A DNA stretch of 64,000 nt from Rotaria macrura. Its lineage: Eukaryota; Rotifera; Eurotatoria; Philodinida; Philodinidae. The stretch lies in assembly GCA_900239685.1 (NCBI GenBank), contig OENT01000104.1, forward strand, positions 62,001 through 126,000, read 5' to 3'. The notes beneath the pieces were generated by a model. It made no database searches and was not told the origin of the DNA. It saw nothing but the letters and a program-made list of their open reading frames with translations. Of the stretch, positions 38,201 to 54,372 are shown one piece after another. The stretch's first letter is position 1, and every line of letters starts with the position of its first letter. Made by a program: the position numbers and the translations under genes.

Positions 38201-40779
38201 CATATATACGACATATGTTGATGCATGATTCAATTAATTTAGATAAATCATGAATACTAAAAATTTGATGTTCAATGCTATAGTTAAAAAAATGAATATG
38301 AAGAATAATAATAGTAGGACTTTGATATTGAAATAGTGAGGAACTATTACTAATACTTACTCTATTATATTTCTTTGCCAGTGTCAAAGTACATGGATTA
38401 CTTTTAACCTTTTCGATCCGTCCACCTTTTCACGGAAAAATCCAACAAAAACTTATATTATGTAATGTGTGTAAATCCTTTTTGTTCTTCGTTTCGTACT
38501 TCAATCAGATTTTATGAAACGTAAATAGAAAGGAATAAACATATAACATAAAATCAACACTGATATACTTTTCTTCTTGAATTTATCGAACTTTTATAAA
38601 CTTAGCTAATTCCTGATTGCCTATGACTAATTTCATTCAGTCTATAGACCTCTCATTGAATAACATTTTATCTTGGTTTCAAAGATGTTGATCACTGTTG
38701 AAAATCTATCTCAAATCTACAGATATAGAAAGTCTGTGCAAATTCAGACAATTCTACTGTATTCTTCAAAACAAACTGTCCCCTATGACAAAACGGTTGC
38801 ACTAGGACGACTGTCTAGAAAATTTGTTAGTATCCCTATTCCGATGGGTATCAGTATAGCGCATCTTTTGCTCTTTTTAAATGCATATATTATCATGATA
38901 TTTTATTAAAAATAGAAACTGCCTAGATGCAAAGGAAATTAGTAGGTTATAGAAATAACTTGATTAGATGAAATATTTCTTAATCTATAAATAGTCAAAG
39001 TATCACTAGACAATTGACAATACAGTAGACCAATACAAAGGTAGTCTATTTCGGATGAAGAGTGCTTTGCATAGGTTTTGTGTACTAATTCAATAGGACC
39101 TCTCAACGTAAAATGTATTTCAAATTAATATTACTACAAATGACCACAGCAAAAGTTCTATTGACACAGTTACGTATATATAATAACGACAATAAATTAT
39201 TAAAAAATTACTGAACAATAAATTGATGCAATGAATTGATCCACTGGATTTATAAATGAACAATTAATAGTGATTATGTCCGCTTCTTAGCCTTAAAAAA
39301 ATGGTTTTGGTCTTTGAAATCTGAAAAGAAAACATAGAGCGTAGGTGGTCCTGCTTAAATTTCAAATTCACAAGCAATGTATACAAGCATATGTATTGAT
39401 CTGCCGTTGGAAAAACACAATAAGTGACTTAGATATCTTCAATACGATTTTATGCAGAAAATTACATGCAATAGAATGTATTTGAGTATTATAAATCGAA
39501 AGAGCATCTTATGGATCTTATTCATTATCCTCTTCTGGCTGAACAGAAATAAATCATCCATACGGACGAGACTAAACAATGATACGCGTTGTCTAAACGG
39601 AATCCCTAACATTTCAACATCAAGGATTAACTAAGTCAAGAATCAACATTATATAAATTTATTACTGTTAACAAACACTAAGGAAGGGACATTATTTGAG
39701 TGCATCGTCTTGCCTCTATCTCTCTCTTCGCCAGGTTTAATGGAAAACGGCTCATCCAGTAAACTTGACGTATTTATTTTTATGATACAAGGAATCAGAC
39801 GATTAGATCAAAAGGTGGTAGACACAAGCGATTTGTTCTCTGAAAATAATTTCATTTTCAAACCTTTGCATACAAATAAAACTATCGTACGATTAAATTT
39901 TTTTTGAACACTGCTAACAGATGATATCATTGTTCCCTTCGAAACAATACATAAAACATTTGATAAAATTTTCCTAGTGTTTTTGTTTTTTGTCTAGCTC
40001 TAAAATTGAGAGCACGTTGAACTCCTCTGATAGATTCAACGATTCTGAATATGAAAATCGACGCAAATGTGATTTTTTCTCAAATAATTTAATTTTTCAT
40101 GATGATATTTTTAAATTTGAAAATGTATGTAATAATTAGATGCTAATTACTTTCACCAACGAATTTCCAGTCTTAAGGTGCCAAAATGAAGTACGACAGT
40201 AAAAACAACGAGAATTTCCCACTGATAGAACTTCGTATGCATAACTTCTAACTGTGTCCTCTATGTCGGACAAAAATGATGAAAAACGAAATGAACAATA
40301 CTTATGGCAAAAAAAATATTTATTGATATCGATTTCGCAACATTCAGAAGATTCATTTTCGACGCTCATTCTTGTTGTTCGAACAAAATGTCTACAAAAA
40401 AGTTCTAAAAACTTGTAATGAATACAAATAACATTCCCGTTGTTTACATGTGTTCTATTCTCATGATGGTCAGTTATATTCCGTCAACTTGACCATTTCA
40501 TAAGAAATTTGAATGCGCAATAGTATGCTAAATTATTTTTTTCTTTATTTCATTTTCTACCTCCTTTTTGAAATAAATTGAAAATTCAATGATAGATTTT
40601 TAATTTGGCATGTTTGAATGAATAATTTGAATCTTGATTAGTTTTATTATTTATTTTTCTACTTGAAAAAAACAATAATCAAGTTCAGCACTTGAGAATT
40701 AATCAAAACCGAGGGGTTTATTCCATGTGTCATATGTAGATAAGCCTTGATTCTTGCTCGTCTTATGTATTTGTTTATT

Positions 40780-41882
40780 TGTGTGTGTAAGAAAACTTCA
40801 TTCAAGGAGTTAGATGAGACACGCACACACAGACACAGAGAGAAAGACAGAGAAAAAAAGAAGATACAAACACATTTGTTTTTGAGAAAAAGAACGAGAG
40901 AAAGAAAAAAACGAGAACGCGCGAGCGAGCAAATAGAAAGCGAGCGAAAAACAGAAAAAAAAAGAGGACATATGTGTATATACGCGTATTAAAAAGAAGA
41001 ACAAGAGAAAAGAAAAAAAATTCAAATTAGACAGTGCTTGATGACGTGCAAATTTCGTTTTTTTTATTATTTTCTTTTCAGAATACAAAAGCAAGAGAGA
41101 GAGAGAGAGAGAAAGAGAAATAAAAATTTTGGTTGTTTCGGTCCCATCACGGTCGTTGATAGATCACAAAACAACCCGATGACTATTGCCGCTAAGATGA
41201 GAAAAAAAGAAAAAAAGGCACTCAGGCCGAGATTCAAATCGTATGTTTTTCTTCTCTTTGGGGTTATAATGGATAGATAGTAGCAGAACAAAAAAGAGAA
41301 GAAAAAAAAAGAATAGAATGAATATGTTTGTGTTGACGGTCACTGTTGGCACGCACACACGCGCGAAAGAAAAAAACAAGCACGACTAACCTACAGACAG
41401 ACTGTACACGACGAGCATAGAGTTTGTTTAAAGGTATGAAATAGGAAGGATAGGAACGAATTTTTTTGAGCTCAAGACAATGATGACAACAACATCAAGA
41501 ATATTAAGAAGAACATTAACGATAACAGAACGACATAGACAGCACCAAACGATTTCGACGTGCGCGTCTTAGGTGTTTTGTTTGTTCGTTCTTCAAAAAA
41601 AATTGGGAAAAGGACAATGAATTAGGATATTAAAAATTGAGCGGCGCGCGCGTTTGGGAAAACAGAACACAAAAAAAAAGAAAAGAAACACCAAGCTTAT
41701 TTTGCTAATAAAATAAATATATATGAAGAGAAGAATATTCTTACGAAATTCGCAAAAAAAAAGAAAAAAGAAGATGATAAAAACGAGAGATACATTTCAA
41801 AATACAAGCACACACACACACAGATTTACGAGATGAGAATTAAACGAGAGCCAAAAAAAGAGAAAAGAGCGAGAGACAGGAA
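40780..41882 (-). other. Purine-rich low-complexity tract, probable 3' UTR of G-alpha-s
   Basis: The plus strand is unusually rich in A and G, with many GAGAAAG and AAAAAAG runs, (GA)n near 41092-41112 and (CA)n near 41804-41821. The minus-strand transcript would be pyrimidine-rich. It directly follows the G-alpha-s stop codon (41883). Open frames here are repetitive Phe/Ser or Lys/Arg/Glu strings, not genes. Confidence 0.4.
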
Positions 41883-44592
<2,710 letters not shown>

Positions 44593-44643
44593 TTTGATTT
44601 TTCGGTTTAGTCTATCAACATTTTCTAATGAACAATTCGTCAT

Positions 44644-46601
44644 CTGGAGCCATGCATACACGCATATATGCGCGTCAATTAGAAATAGTCTTTTTGTTGT
44701 TTTTGTTTTTTTTATCAGACAACAAAAGAAATACTGTCAAAATAATCTAAAATAAAAAAACAATTTATATCGAGTGTGAAATAAAAACAATAGTGAGATA
44801 TCGAATCAAATATTCATCAACAAACGTTCTGTTTTACAAGCAACTACAACCACATATAATGTATAAAATACGAAAATTTATGACAAGCTAAGATTAGCAA
44901 ATGTGCCCAAAATAGCTCACTAGACATCTATGCACTTGCCGATGATGAAAAACAATAAAGAAATAGAAGAAGAAAATGGCTAAGATTGAGTATGGGTATT
45001 TAAAAATAAATATAAATTTCATTGAAAAAAAAATACATGATACTTTCATTGTTATTGTCAGAATTGAGGTGTTGTTGTTATTGTCATTATAATTATTATT
45101 ATAATATTATTATTATTGTTGTTGTTTATTTGTATCCAGAACGAGCGATTGAGATTGACGGTTGGTGGAAAGAAAGACGACATGTGATTGGTAGCAGTCC
45201 TTAACCAGTAGAAAAAATTACAGAATAGAAATTTTCAAAATTTTTTAAAATTTGAACGTTTAATTGTTTCAACCGTGAGTTTGTTTCTCTTTTTCTTTTC
45301 TTAATCAGTGAAATTTAATTGAATTACTATGTTGATGACAATACATTTTTACCCAAAAAAGTTATGATATGAGCGTTGCAATTTAAATTACAATTCCCAA
45401 TAGATGTATTCATTCGAAAAACGACTACGATTAAGACCTTTCTCAGAGAATTAGACAAAACCACTAACACTAAAATAATAATTCTACTCGTTCGAATGGA
45501 TTTTAAAATTCTTTTAGACGATATAAAGGTAAATTTTGCCTTTCGATTACCTTGGAAAAGATTAATTTTCAGATTCAAATTCTTCATTGAAATAACAACT
45601 TACCGCTGGAAACATAACAGATTTAGTCGTAAGTTTCTCTCTATTAGTTGAAATGTTATGTAGTGCATTGACATGAACATATGTTTGTATTATTCTATGG
45701 CGAACTGTCTCGATGAAACCAAGTACAGTAAATTCTAAAAGATTTCCTCTGTTTTAGAGATAACATAGCATCTTAGAGTTTCATATTTTGTATAGGAGTA
45801 CACCATGATTACATTCTATGCTTTTATGACATAGTATTAATGTACTCATCAGAACTTACAATCATTTGTACATCTAACATGATTTCATACTAAAATCTCG
45901 TGGCTCCTCTTGATTAATTTTTTATATCATATATTAAATAGAATTTCTTTCTGTATCGAATTCAAAAATAACTTTTGAATTCGAATTTTCCGATAAGGTA
46001 GGCGACATCCTTGGTCTATTTAAAATTAAGAAAGGATAATCATACATGTCTAGTTCTTCACACTTCTGAGTTTTAGATGTTAGATTAAACTGTCAGTTCA
46101 TAGGATCATTCACAGTAGAGAAATGACGGTCAGTATTTTGATCTGCATATGTTCGAATAGTATTTGCAACAATGAATTCAGGCTCTAATATTTTCGAGAG
46201 AAATGTAAAGAGTCCATTACGTACTCAACAAAAATAATCCGAACAAGGTACGTTATCGGTGGTGGTGATCTAATGACGATTAGAGAATTTCATCGCGTTG
46301 ATCAAAATAAAGTTCACCTGGGTTCAAAAATTTCATACTCGGCGAACACGTCTCCCGATAATTCGACGAACTATATGTGATTTTTCAAAGTTCTATATCT
46401 GTTGAATGTTCGCACATATCGTCCAATGGACTAAACTCTTCGAATCAGTTCCATAATTCTGACGGGAAGAATTCCGATGGTTTTCTCTTGTTTGACTTTA
46501 TCGTATGGGAAAAAGAATCCGAATTCAAAAGTGTTGATGAAATTAGAAAAGTATATAGATATGTGTAAGAAAATTAATTATCATGCGATCTATTTTTAGA
46601 G
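44644..46601. other. Divergent intergenic region between G-alpha-s and the Claspin-like gene
   Basis: The two genes are transcribed away from each other, so both promoters should lie here. AT-rich with (ATT)n/(TTG)n-like low complexity at 45060-45125. No coding exon was recognised. The right edge ends CTATTTTTAG, two bases before the Claspin-like ATG. Confidence 0.5.
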
Positions 46602-49600
46602 ATGTCATCAAATTTGTTTTACGATAGTGATGACGAACGGGATAGTTTTGATATTGAACGGCGAGACATTGACTCTTTTCAAAACAAATTTTTATCAGCA
46701 TCATTAGAAAGTAGTGAAGACGATGAAGAAAGTATAATTGATGGTACGAAAGTTCCATCGTCAACGAAATTGAAAAGTCGTGCTCGTCATTCGTTTTTGG
46801 ATATATCAACACTATCATCATCATCTGAATTAGAACAAGTAATCGATGATGACAATAGAATTAATACTAATGAACGTGAAGAAAATCCATTTGATATCAT
46901 CTCAAAATCTATTGATATTGAAAATATAAAACCAATGAAAAAGAAAAAAAGTCTTGGCATATCAAAATCAAGAATTCGTCTCGATACAAGTGATATTTAT
47001 GATCAAGACGACGACAGTAATCATAGTCGACATTCATACACAAATAAACTTGGTAAAAATTGTTAGCTATAGCTATGTTTTAATCCACTATATAAATAAC
47101 TACTATCTGTGTTCAGTAGACGATGATGATATTCAATCGAGTAAAACAAAAGAAAATAAACAAGTAAGATTATTATATTGAATGAAATCATTATTGAAAT
47201 CCTTCTCCTGTTAATAATTTATAGCCGAAAGTTCGAAAACCAACGAAAGCAGTTGTTCTAGAAACTGAACGTAAAATGCAACAACTCAGCCGTTGTAAGA
47301 CAAATCTCCATTTTTTGTTTTCCCAAAGAGAAATATTCAGAGAAGTGCGTTCGATATTAGTTTAATGATTTTTTTAGTACGAATTACCCATGTTCTTTGA
47401 AATTCCATAGCGTCTTTATTAATTTCGAGGTGTAAAAATCTAAAAACTCAGACAAAACCTATCTTGTATCTTTGAGAAACTATGAATATTCTAATTAGAA
47501 AATTTCATTAGTAATATAACATCGAGATACACTTGACTAGATGTCAAAGATTTCGAATTGCAGTGGACTCAATTGACTTAAAAATATGGCGAATCTTTAC
47601 TGTGTCAGAAAAGAAACGTTTCTAGTCGTTACCTAATGATTGCATACATACTTTCTCATATCAAACAAATCAATTGGAGAAATTCATTAGGATGATGATT
47701 GATGATCTAGTAAGATGTTTTATCCAGAGGAAATTATTGAAGGTTCGAACCATGAGATCATGATATTATGATAACACAACAGATGAGATTTTTATCATCT
47801 TCTACATCAAAAAGAAATAGAGTCGATTCTTATTTAGCTTTCGAATAATTTTCGATAAAAGAAACTTAAATTTAATCAAGCTATCTTATAGAGTAGCGCA
47901 CTATCAGGTTTCATGAAGTAGGGTCAATAGAATACAAAGATCTAATTAGAATCAACATAGTTTCCACGTCTCATGAGTGTCTGTTTCAATAAAGTTTTAC
48001 ACGTACGGAGACATTAAAGCATAGTTATTCTTTCTATAAGAAAAAATCACACTGAAAGCTCGAATCATTAGAGAGGTATATTTATCAAATCTCGACATTG
48101 CTCAACTGTCAAAGAAGCTTTTCCAGGCTTATAATGTTTTTTTGACCCACACAATATCAATTAGATGAGAACTACAGACTGATAGAAAGCTCAAGAATAG
48201 CTTCTTGTATTCAGCGTTATCTATCGAAGTATAGACAATTCGCTTAGTTTTTCAATGAGTAGTTGTCATGCTGCTGCCTTTCGAACAATATATTCGATGA
48301 AGAATTGATTCCTATGAAGAACTTGATCTATGAACTGTTAGAAGACCATTGTCCTAGTCGTCAAACCATACCATAGTCTTTTTTTCTATTTAATAAATTT
48401 CGAAATCTCAAATACAAACATTCGTAACTCCAAACTATGCCTGACTGTTTTCATTATTCCATAATTTTTATCGAATGACTATTGTTTCGATTTGAAAAGA
48501 AATTCTTTATGTGTGAGAAGAATTCATTAGTTTTGTTTTCTTCTGTCAAATACTTTATTCGATTATTTCCTTCATGTCAAAAAATATTAATTTAAGCTGA
48601 AGCTTTGGTATTACCGACATTCATACCAAAACCATTAGAAACATGGCATGCACTAGAGAAACGATCTCGACAAGAACTAATGAATGAAATTCATTCGAAG
48701 TAATGAAAATGAACATCATTTTTTAAATTAAAAAAGACTTCTTCAATTTCACCTATTCTATCTGTTAGAAATCCTTCATTTACTCCACAAGATCCTGAAT
48801 TACCTGAACTGCCAAATGTTGTCAATATCGAATCTACAGTTATGTCAACACTTGCTGATCTAACGAAAATAATCGATGATAAACCGCTGAAATCGTCCAA
48901 TACATTAAATAAACTTAGCCGATTTTTAAATCCTGATATATTAAAAAAGAAACCAACAATGCCGAATACTATGAAGGAATCAAATACAATGATTGATTTA
49001 ACTGATACGAGGAAAACACATAATCAGTATGTAAAATAAGCATTATCGAAACCGTCCAATGTCTTGTTTATGTTTAGTCCAACTGTTAAATCAACAAGTA
49101 GTGTATCATTTGGTAAATTAGTTTCATTTATAATTTTTCATTAATAAGATTTTGTTTTATCTATTCTTTTTACTATAATACTTAGATTGTATTAAATCTC
49201 CATCGGCAAGTAAAAATTTATTTGAAATGCAAAAACAACTTGGCATTCGAATGCAAGCTAAACGAGCAGCGATGTTAGCTGAAAATCCCGCAAATATACT
49301 AAATCAACATGATACTGACGATGATGATAAAGACGAAGAAGATGGCGTTCAGGTTGTTAGTGAAGATTCAACTGATGATAGTAATGATGTTCATTCAGAG
49401 ATATTATCAAATACGAATAAAGAAAATGTAATATTAAAATCTACAATAAAATACTTAATTAAGAAAAATTTCTATCTTAAGGATAATTTACAAGTTGATG
49501 AAGAGACAAGAGATCTTATGAGTAAGTAAAATATTTCACATAGAATAGAATTTTTAATCGTAAGTTTACTGTGTTTTGAATACAAGAGACAGTCGACAAG

Positions 49601-52600
49601 CATGAACGATGATCGAAAAACTATTCTTTAATACGTAGTGATATAGATTCTGATAGAATTTATTTCTCAGTTTTCGTACTTGAAATTGAAATAACACTGA
49701 GATCTATATCAGTTTGTCAATGAAAAATTAACCTCCTGATATTCATGATGTGTTTGTCTTTTGACAAGACATTGTTATAAAAATTATGAGTACTTCAACT
49801 GACCGGTTTCGAATGTTGAAATTTAAATTTCTAGATAATTAAAATTGACATTCACGTTTCACGATAGTATAACATGAATCTTAATTCAGAAATTGAATTG
49901 TATAAATAGATGAAATTACATGATAGAATAAACTATACGAAGAACTCATTTCTAGTCTAAAGATCCGCACGTTCCTAATTATGATAATACTTCGAAGATC
50001 GGAATTTTACATCATGGAAAAAAATCAGAGAAATCTAAACTGTGTAGTTCAAGGTTTGTTGTTAACTGATTATATATCTCATTTCTTATTTGAAGCACAT
50101 ATAGGATATCATGACAAAGTCATCTGGTACGTGGAACAGATTTTATAGTAGCCTTACTCGTGCTCTGTCTTGTACTCGATTGCTAGTAGTGTAGAATCAA
50201 GAAAAGATTGTTAGCTACTAGGAAACAAAGAGACGTGTTTTAGGAATCGTAAGAAGATATGAAAACAATCCGACTATGTAAGTTTTAATCACTACTAAAA
50301 CCTAGAGCCATCACAACAAATTAAACATTCCATATGCATCGGTTCTGTGTGAAGAAAGGTTGATTAATTCAATAATGAAAAATAATATATTTTATTTAGC
50401 TGATGATGAAGTGAATGAAGAAGAAGAAGACATCGTCGCAGAAGAAACGGAAGAGAAAGAAAACACGAATCCATCTGTTGATCCAAATCGACCTTCATTA
50501 AAAGTAATGAATTTACAAATTAAAAACTAATACAAAAAAACGATACAATTACTATATAGACAATACTCACACGATTGGAATCATCTGATGAATCTGTACA
50601 GATACAACCCACGTATGTATACAAAAACAAATGTCATCTAAATTATTTTGTACAACAGATGCATGCAATTTTCAATGAAAAAATAGTCATATCAAGATCA
50701 CGATAGTCAAATCTAGCTCTTTCCTATTTCTGTCCAAACAAGTGAAAGATAAGTCATATGAAAGAATAGTTAATAGCTTCCAAGTTCCATATGATTTGTA
50801 CGAACTATTCAACCAATTTAAATTGTACTTGAGAAAAAAATTACTTAGTATCTATGACAATATATTTGCCAACAAGCGTGAAAATCAAAACAACTTCTCT
50901 TCTAAAGCCACTCAAATTTCGATCGATTCTAATTCATTTAGAATGAGAGTAGCACTGTTACTGCTTACTTTATTTGCTCTTGCTCTTAAACAAAAACTTT
51001 TCTGATATATTGATATTTCGAAACATTAATGTGTATCGTTTTATTGACAACTGCTATTCTATATATTTTCTATATGTCACCGAAAGAAGACTTCAATCTA
51101 CAGTATTTGTGAGGTATATGGATATTTCTACGATCTAGAACTGAATATCCACTATGTCAATTGCTGTGACCATGAAAATTTCTGAGAATAGTTGTTTGGA
51201 AGAAGATGATTTATTGAGCATAAATAATCAAAGATAACCTCATCAATCATTATTTCCTATGAAATTTTTATCAGGAATGGAAGCAACACGAGAGATTCAA
51301 ACACAATGTGATTTCTTACTCATGCTGAACGATGTCGTAACAATGACTAATTAATTCTTGATTGTTGCTGACAATCAGACTTTATCATACTAATATCTCA
51401 TACTACAAGATGATATGCAGCTAGTAACGGAACTTTTGAAAATGATTGTAAATAATGGAAACTTTGCAATGAAATAATTTCCTTAAGGACTAATCGATAG
51501 CATCTGAATGCAACTATGCTATTAAAAATCATTTATCTAGAGATCAAAACAGTCGAGCTGAATGGTTTAATTCTTCTCGTCCAGCTGAATTCGATTCTGA
51601 ACTTGAAATGCTTTGTTCTGGAGCGTTCGATGGCGACAATGTGTATGGAATCGAGTGCTTTTGTTTTCATGAAAATCAAATTATACTTTTCGTTCTTTTG
51701 AAGAATACCAGTATCACAAAATTATAAAAATACTGAACCAATGGCTTTTTCACCATTGCTAACAACACAATTTGAAGACGACGAACAACAGCCACAACTA
51801 CCTAGTACCGATGCACGTCGTCCAAAAGTTCGACAATTGATTGATGATGATGATGATGATGATGATGAAAATGGTTCGAATAAACAATTGAGCAGTGAAA
51901 ATAATAATATCGACGACAGTGAAAAAGAAGAAGAAGAAGAAGAACAAGTTGGTGATGGTGATGTGGAGGACAATGAAGAATTAGTTGATTACAAAAAGCA
52001 ATTATTTGAGATGGAAGCTGAAGAGTCAGGTTTGAAATTGTTTTCATTTGTCTTGTTGAATGTTGATGATAATCTTTGATTTTTTCAGGAAGTGAAATCG
52101 ATGAAAAAGATAAAGAGAAAGAAATTGAAAGTGATGATGATGATGAAGAACTTGATGAAGAATTACAAAAATTTATCGATACGGCAGCTATAGAAGTTGA
52201 TGAAGATGAAGCTGACAATATGGCTAAAGTACATTTGTAAGTCACAGATTTCTACTTGATATCTGATGTGTAGAAAACAAACAAAACTTTTTTTTGATTA
52301 GAAAAATCAAAGCCAGAGAAGACGAACAACAGTTAAAATTGCTCAAAGAGCAATATCTTGATTTTGATGGTGATGATGATGGAAGAAGAATAAAAATTTC
52401 AAAAAGTATAAATTGAAAAAAAAACAGGAAAAAAACAATGTAAAAATTTTACTCTCTTTAGTGCCGATCGATGATGATGATGATGATGATAGAAGCGATG
52501 ATCCTGACTATAATAGTGAAGCAGTTGAAGAAGACGAAGATGATGAGGATGAAGATGATCCTATGAATCTAAGAGATCGAATAAGTGAATTAGAACGACA

Positions 52601-54372
52601 ACGTTCAATACAAGATAATCAAGTAAAATAGAGAATAAATAATGTTTATTCACTTATTTATTAGTTTGTTTGTTTTTCTAGGCCGAAGAACTTCACCTTG
52701 ATGAAGATTTAGATAGTATTGGTCAGAATAGTTCAATGTTTCAAAAGGGACTTGCTCTTAAGCAAAAGAAGCTTCAAAGTAAGTCGGCGAGAAACGACAG
52801 AAATAGATGACCTACTACTATTACACAAAAATAGATATATAGTTCCTACGTATATGTTGTGACATTCTTAATCAGTTCCTGGAAAAATAACCACTTAGTT
52901 TCCTGTCATTAGGAACTTCAGCATTCTTTATTTCAGCTGTCAATCAATGTACGAATGATTTTTGCACTTCTTGTCTGTTTACTGCTTACTTCTACGTATA
53001 ATAGAACAGTATTGGTTGATGAGCGAATTATCAGTTAGCGGGTTTCAAAATTTTGGTAACTCTCTACATATGGCATAGGAATTTAGTTCCGAGACATTTA
53101 CTTATTAAGCAATTGACATTCTGAAATGTATTAACAATAGAAATATCAATTTTGGACGTAGCATATCTTTTTAGAATTGAAATTCTCTATCATTTCTATC
53201 GATCGACGAGTATTTTTTCTGAAGCTCGTTGACTGATTACTCAGCCATCAATCAACATAGCTGCGTCATACTCGGGACGACATAATAACAATATGACATT
53301 GTCCAAAAAACGTCTAACACGTTCTTGTCTGAAAGAAAATTCCACAGGGAACTTGTAATTCAAATGAGTAATTGCACAGCAAGAAATATATTATTGTGAA
53401 TCCAAAGGAATTTCAAGTATTCGTTGGATGAATTTCGTTAAAATTGATCAATTTCATAACAATGGCATGGATCCAACTGATACTTGACAAGAAAGAAAGA
53501 TTCGAATTTCATTTTTCCCCTCTGTTATAGAATTCGATTCAAATAGTTGTCTATGTAATTGAATCTTGTTACGTACAGTAACAATTTGAGACATCACCAA
53601 TCCATTAATAGAGAACAATGAATGTTCTCTTATTAGTTAAAAACATCACGTCCATAAATCTCGACTATTAATGTATGATGACTGACATACTGCAAAGATC
53701 TTCTCGTCAAACTTCAAAACCTCATTATGAGCTGCAACTAAAATTATTATCTAGAGTTCTGGTTTCCGTTCAAATTTTAATTCTTCTGCGAGAAATTCCC
53801 TAAAAGAGAAACAAACCATTGAATATTTAAATTGAATTCTAGGTACCACTACGACACATATTGAATGTACAACTCAAACAATAACTGATTCTACTACTAA
53901 GAAAACAAATCAAACTCGCTCTGTTACTCTGAGTTCTGTACTATTAGCTAAACGATTTAGTTCAACACTTTTAGCACCGATTAATAAAAGTAGTATAACA
54001 GTAGCAAATCTAAATAATGCCGATGAAGCAACATTAACAACTAAAAAACAACATAATCCTCGACGACATGTTTTCTCAACGAATCTTTCAACTATTGGTG
54101 CAAATGAAAATCAAAATCCAGCTCCATCGACAACTTCGTCTGGTGAAAAAGTAAAATAAAAATTAGCCATCTGTTTGAATGTCTTTATTCTATATACTGA
54201 ATCATATAAATTTTAGCGAGCCAATTCAACTGATAAATCTCCGAAAACTAATATTAAAAGATTTAAACAATCCACAACAACAGCAGCAGCAACAGCAGCT
54301 AATTCTAAAAAATCAAATGAATCTTCGGCCAGTGTATTTTCTGCTTTAGCATTTTCGAATACACGTCGTTAA
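46602..54372 (+). CDS. CLSPN: Claspin/Mrc1-like replication checkpoint mediator
   Basis: Claspin travels with the replication fork and mediates ATR-to-Chk1 signalling. Exons: 46602-47052, 47117-47163, 47225-47294, 48597-48699, 48769-49026, 49078-49112, 49186-49521, 50400-50503, 50560-50612, 51704-52029, 52089-52236, 52302-52405, 52462-52622, 52682-52778, 53843-54150, 54217-54372; 918 aa, no internal stop. Claspin-like features in order: PKVRKPTKAVVLETERKMQQ near the N-terminus (compare KLRKISK...ALEIHSETQ), the PKPLETWHALEKR step, the NLFEMQKQLGIRMQAKRAAM helix, very acidic stretches, DEELDEELQKF, EDEQQLKLLKEQYLDFDGD (matching the DDKRQLRLYQERYL...D block) and RRHVFSTNLS near the C-terminus. 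Clear Chk1-binding repeats were not seen. The family call rests on short blocks; a generic acidic nuclear protein remains possible. Shorter than human Claspin (about 1340 aa). Confidence 0.66.
47295..48596 (+). other. Intron 3 of the Claspin-like gene
   Basis: 1.3 kb, AT-rich, with no coding content or repeat recognised. Other expanded introns of this gene (49522-50399, 50613-51703 and 52779-53842) are likewise featureless to the eye. Confidence 0.6.
51850..51870 (+). repeat. (GAT)n run inside Claspin-like exon 10
   Basis: Consecutive GAT codons encode a run of Asp (VRQLIDDDDDDDDENG). A second GAT run is in exon 13 (52468-52489). Both add to the acidic character and are likely length-variable. 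Confidence 0.8.

Larger units (their letters stand above)
28702..41882. other. 13-kb region without an intact recognisable gene
   Basis: Mostly AT-rich, featureless sequence. It holds a deleted mariner-like element (29814-30685), a GC-richer unclassified patch (about 31440-31840), a short acidic coding-like relic (32037-32168, minus), a two-exon-like coding stretch (33986-34513, plus) and a Toprim-like relic (35059-35286, plus). The last 1.1 kb is purine-rich on the plus strand and is probably the 3' UTR of G-alpha-s. Nothing convincing was seen in 35300-40700. Confidence 0.45.

Noticed and set aside
40747..41379. Several overlapping open frames rich in Lys/Arg/Glu or Phe/Ser
   Set aside because: Explained by the purine-rich tract and simple repeats; no splice or family support.
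48700..48768. Apparent frame break between Claspin-like exons 4 and 5
   Set aside because: Using the acceptor CTATCTGTTAG at 48768 rather than the earlier AAAAAAG restores the frame with a normal 69-bp intron.
51722..52245. Ser-rich open frames on the minus strand
   Set aside because: Antisense shadows of GAT/GAA-rich Claspin-like exons 10 and 11.
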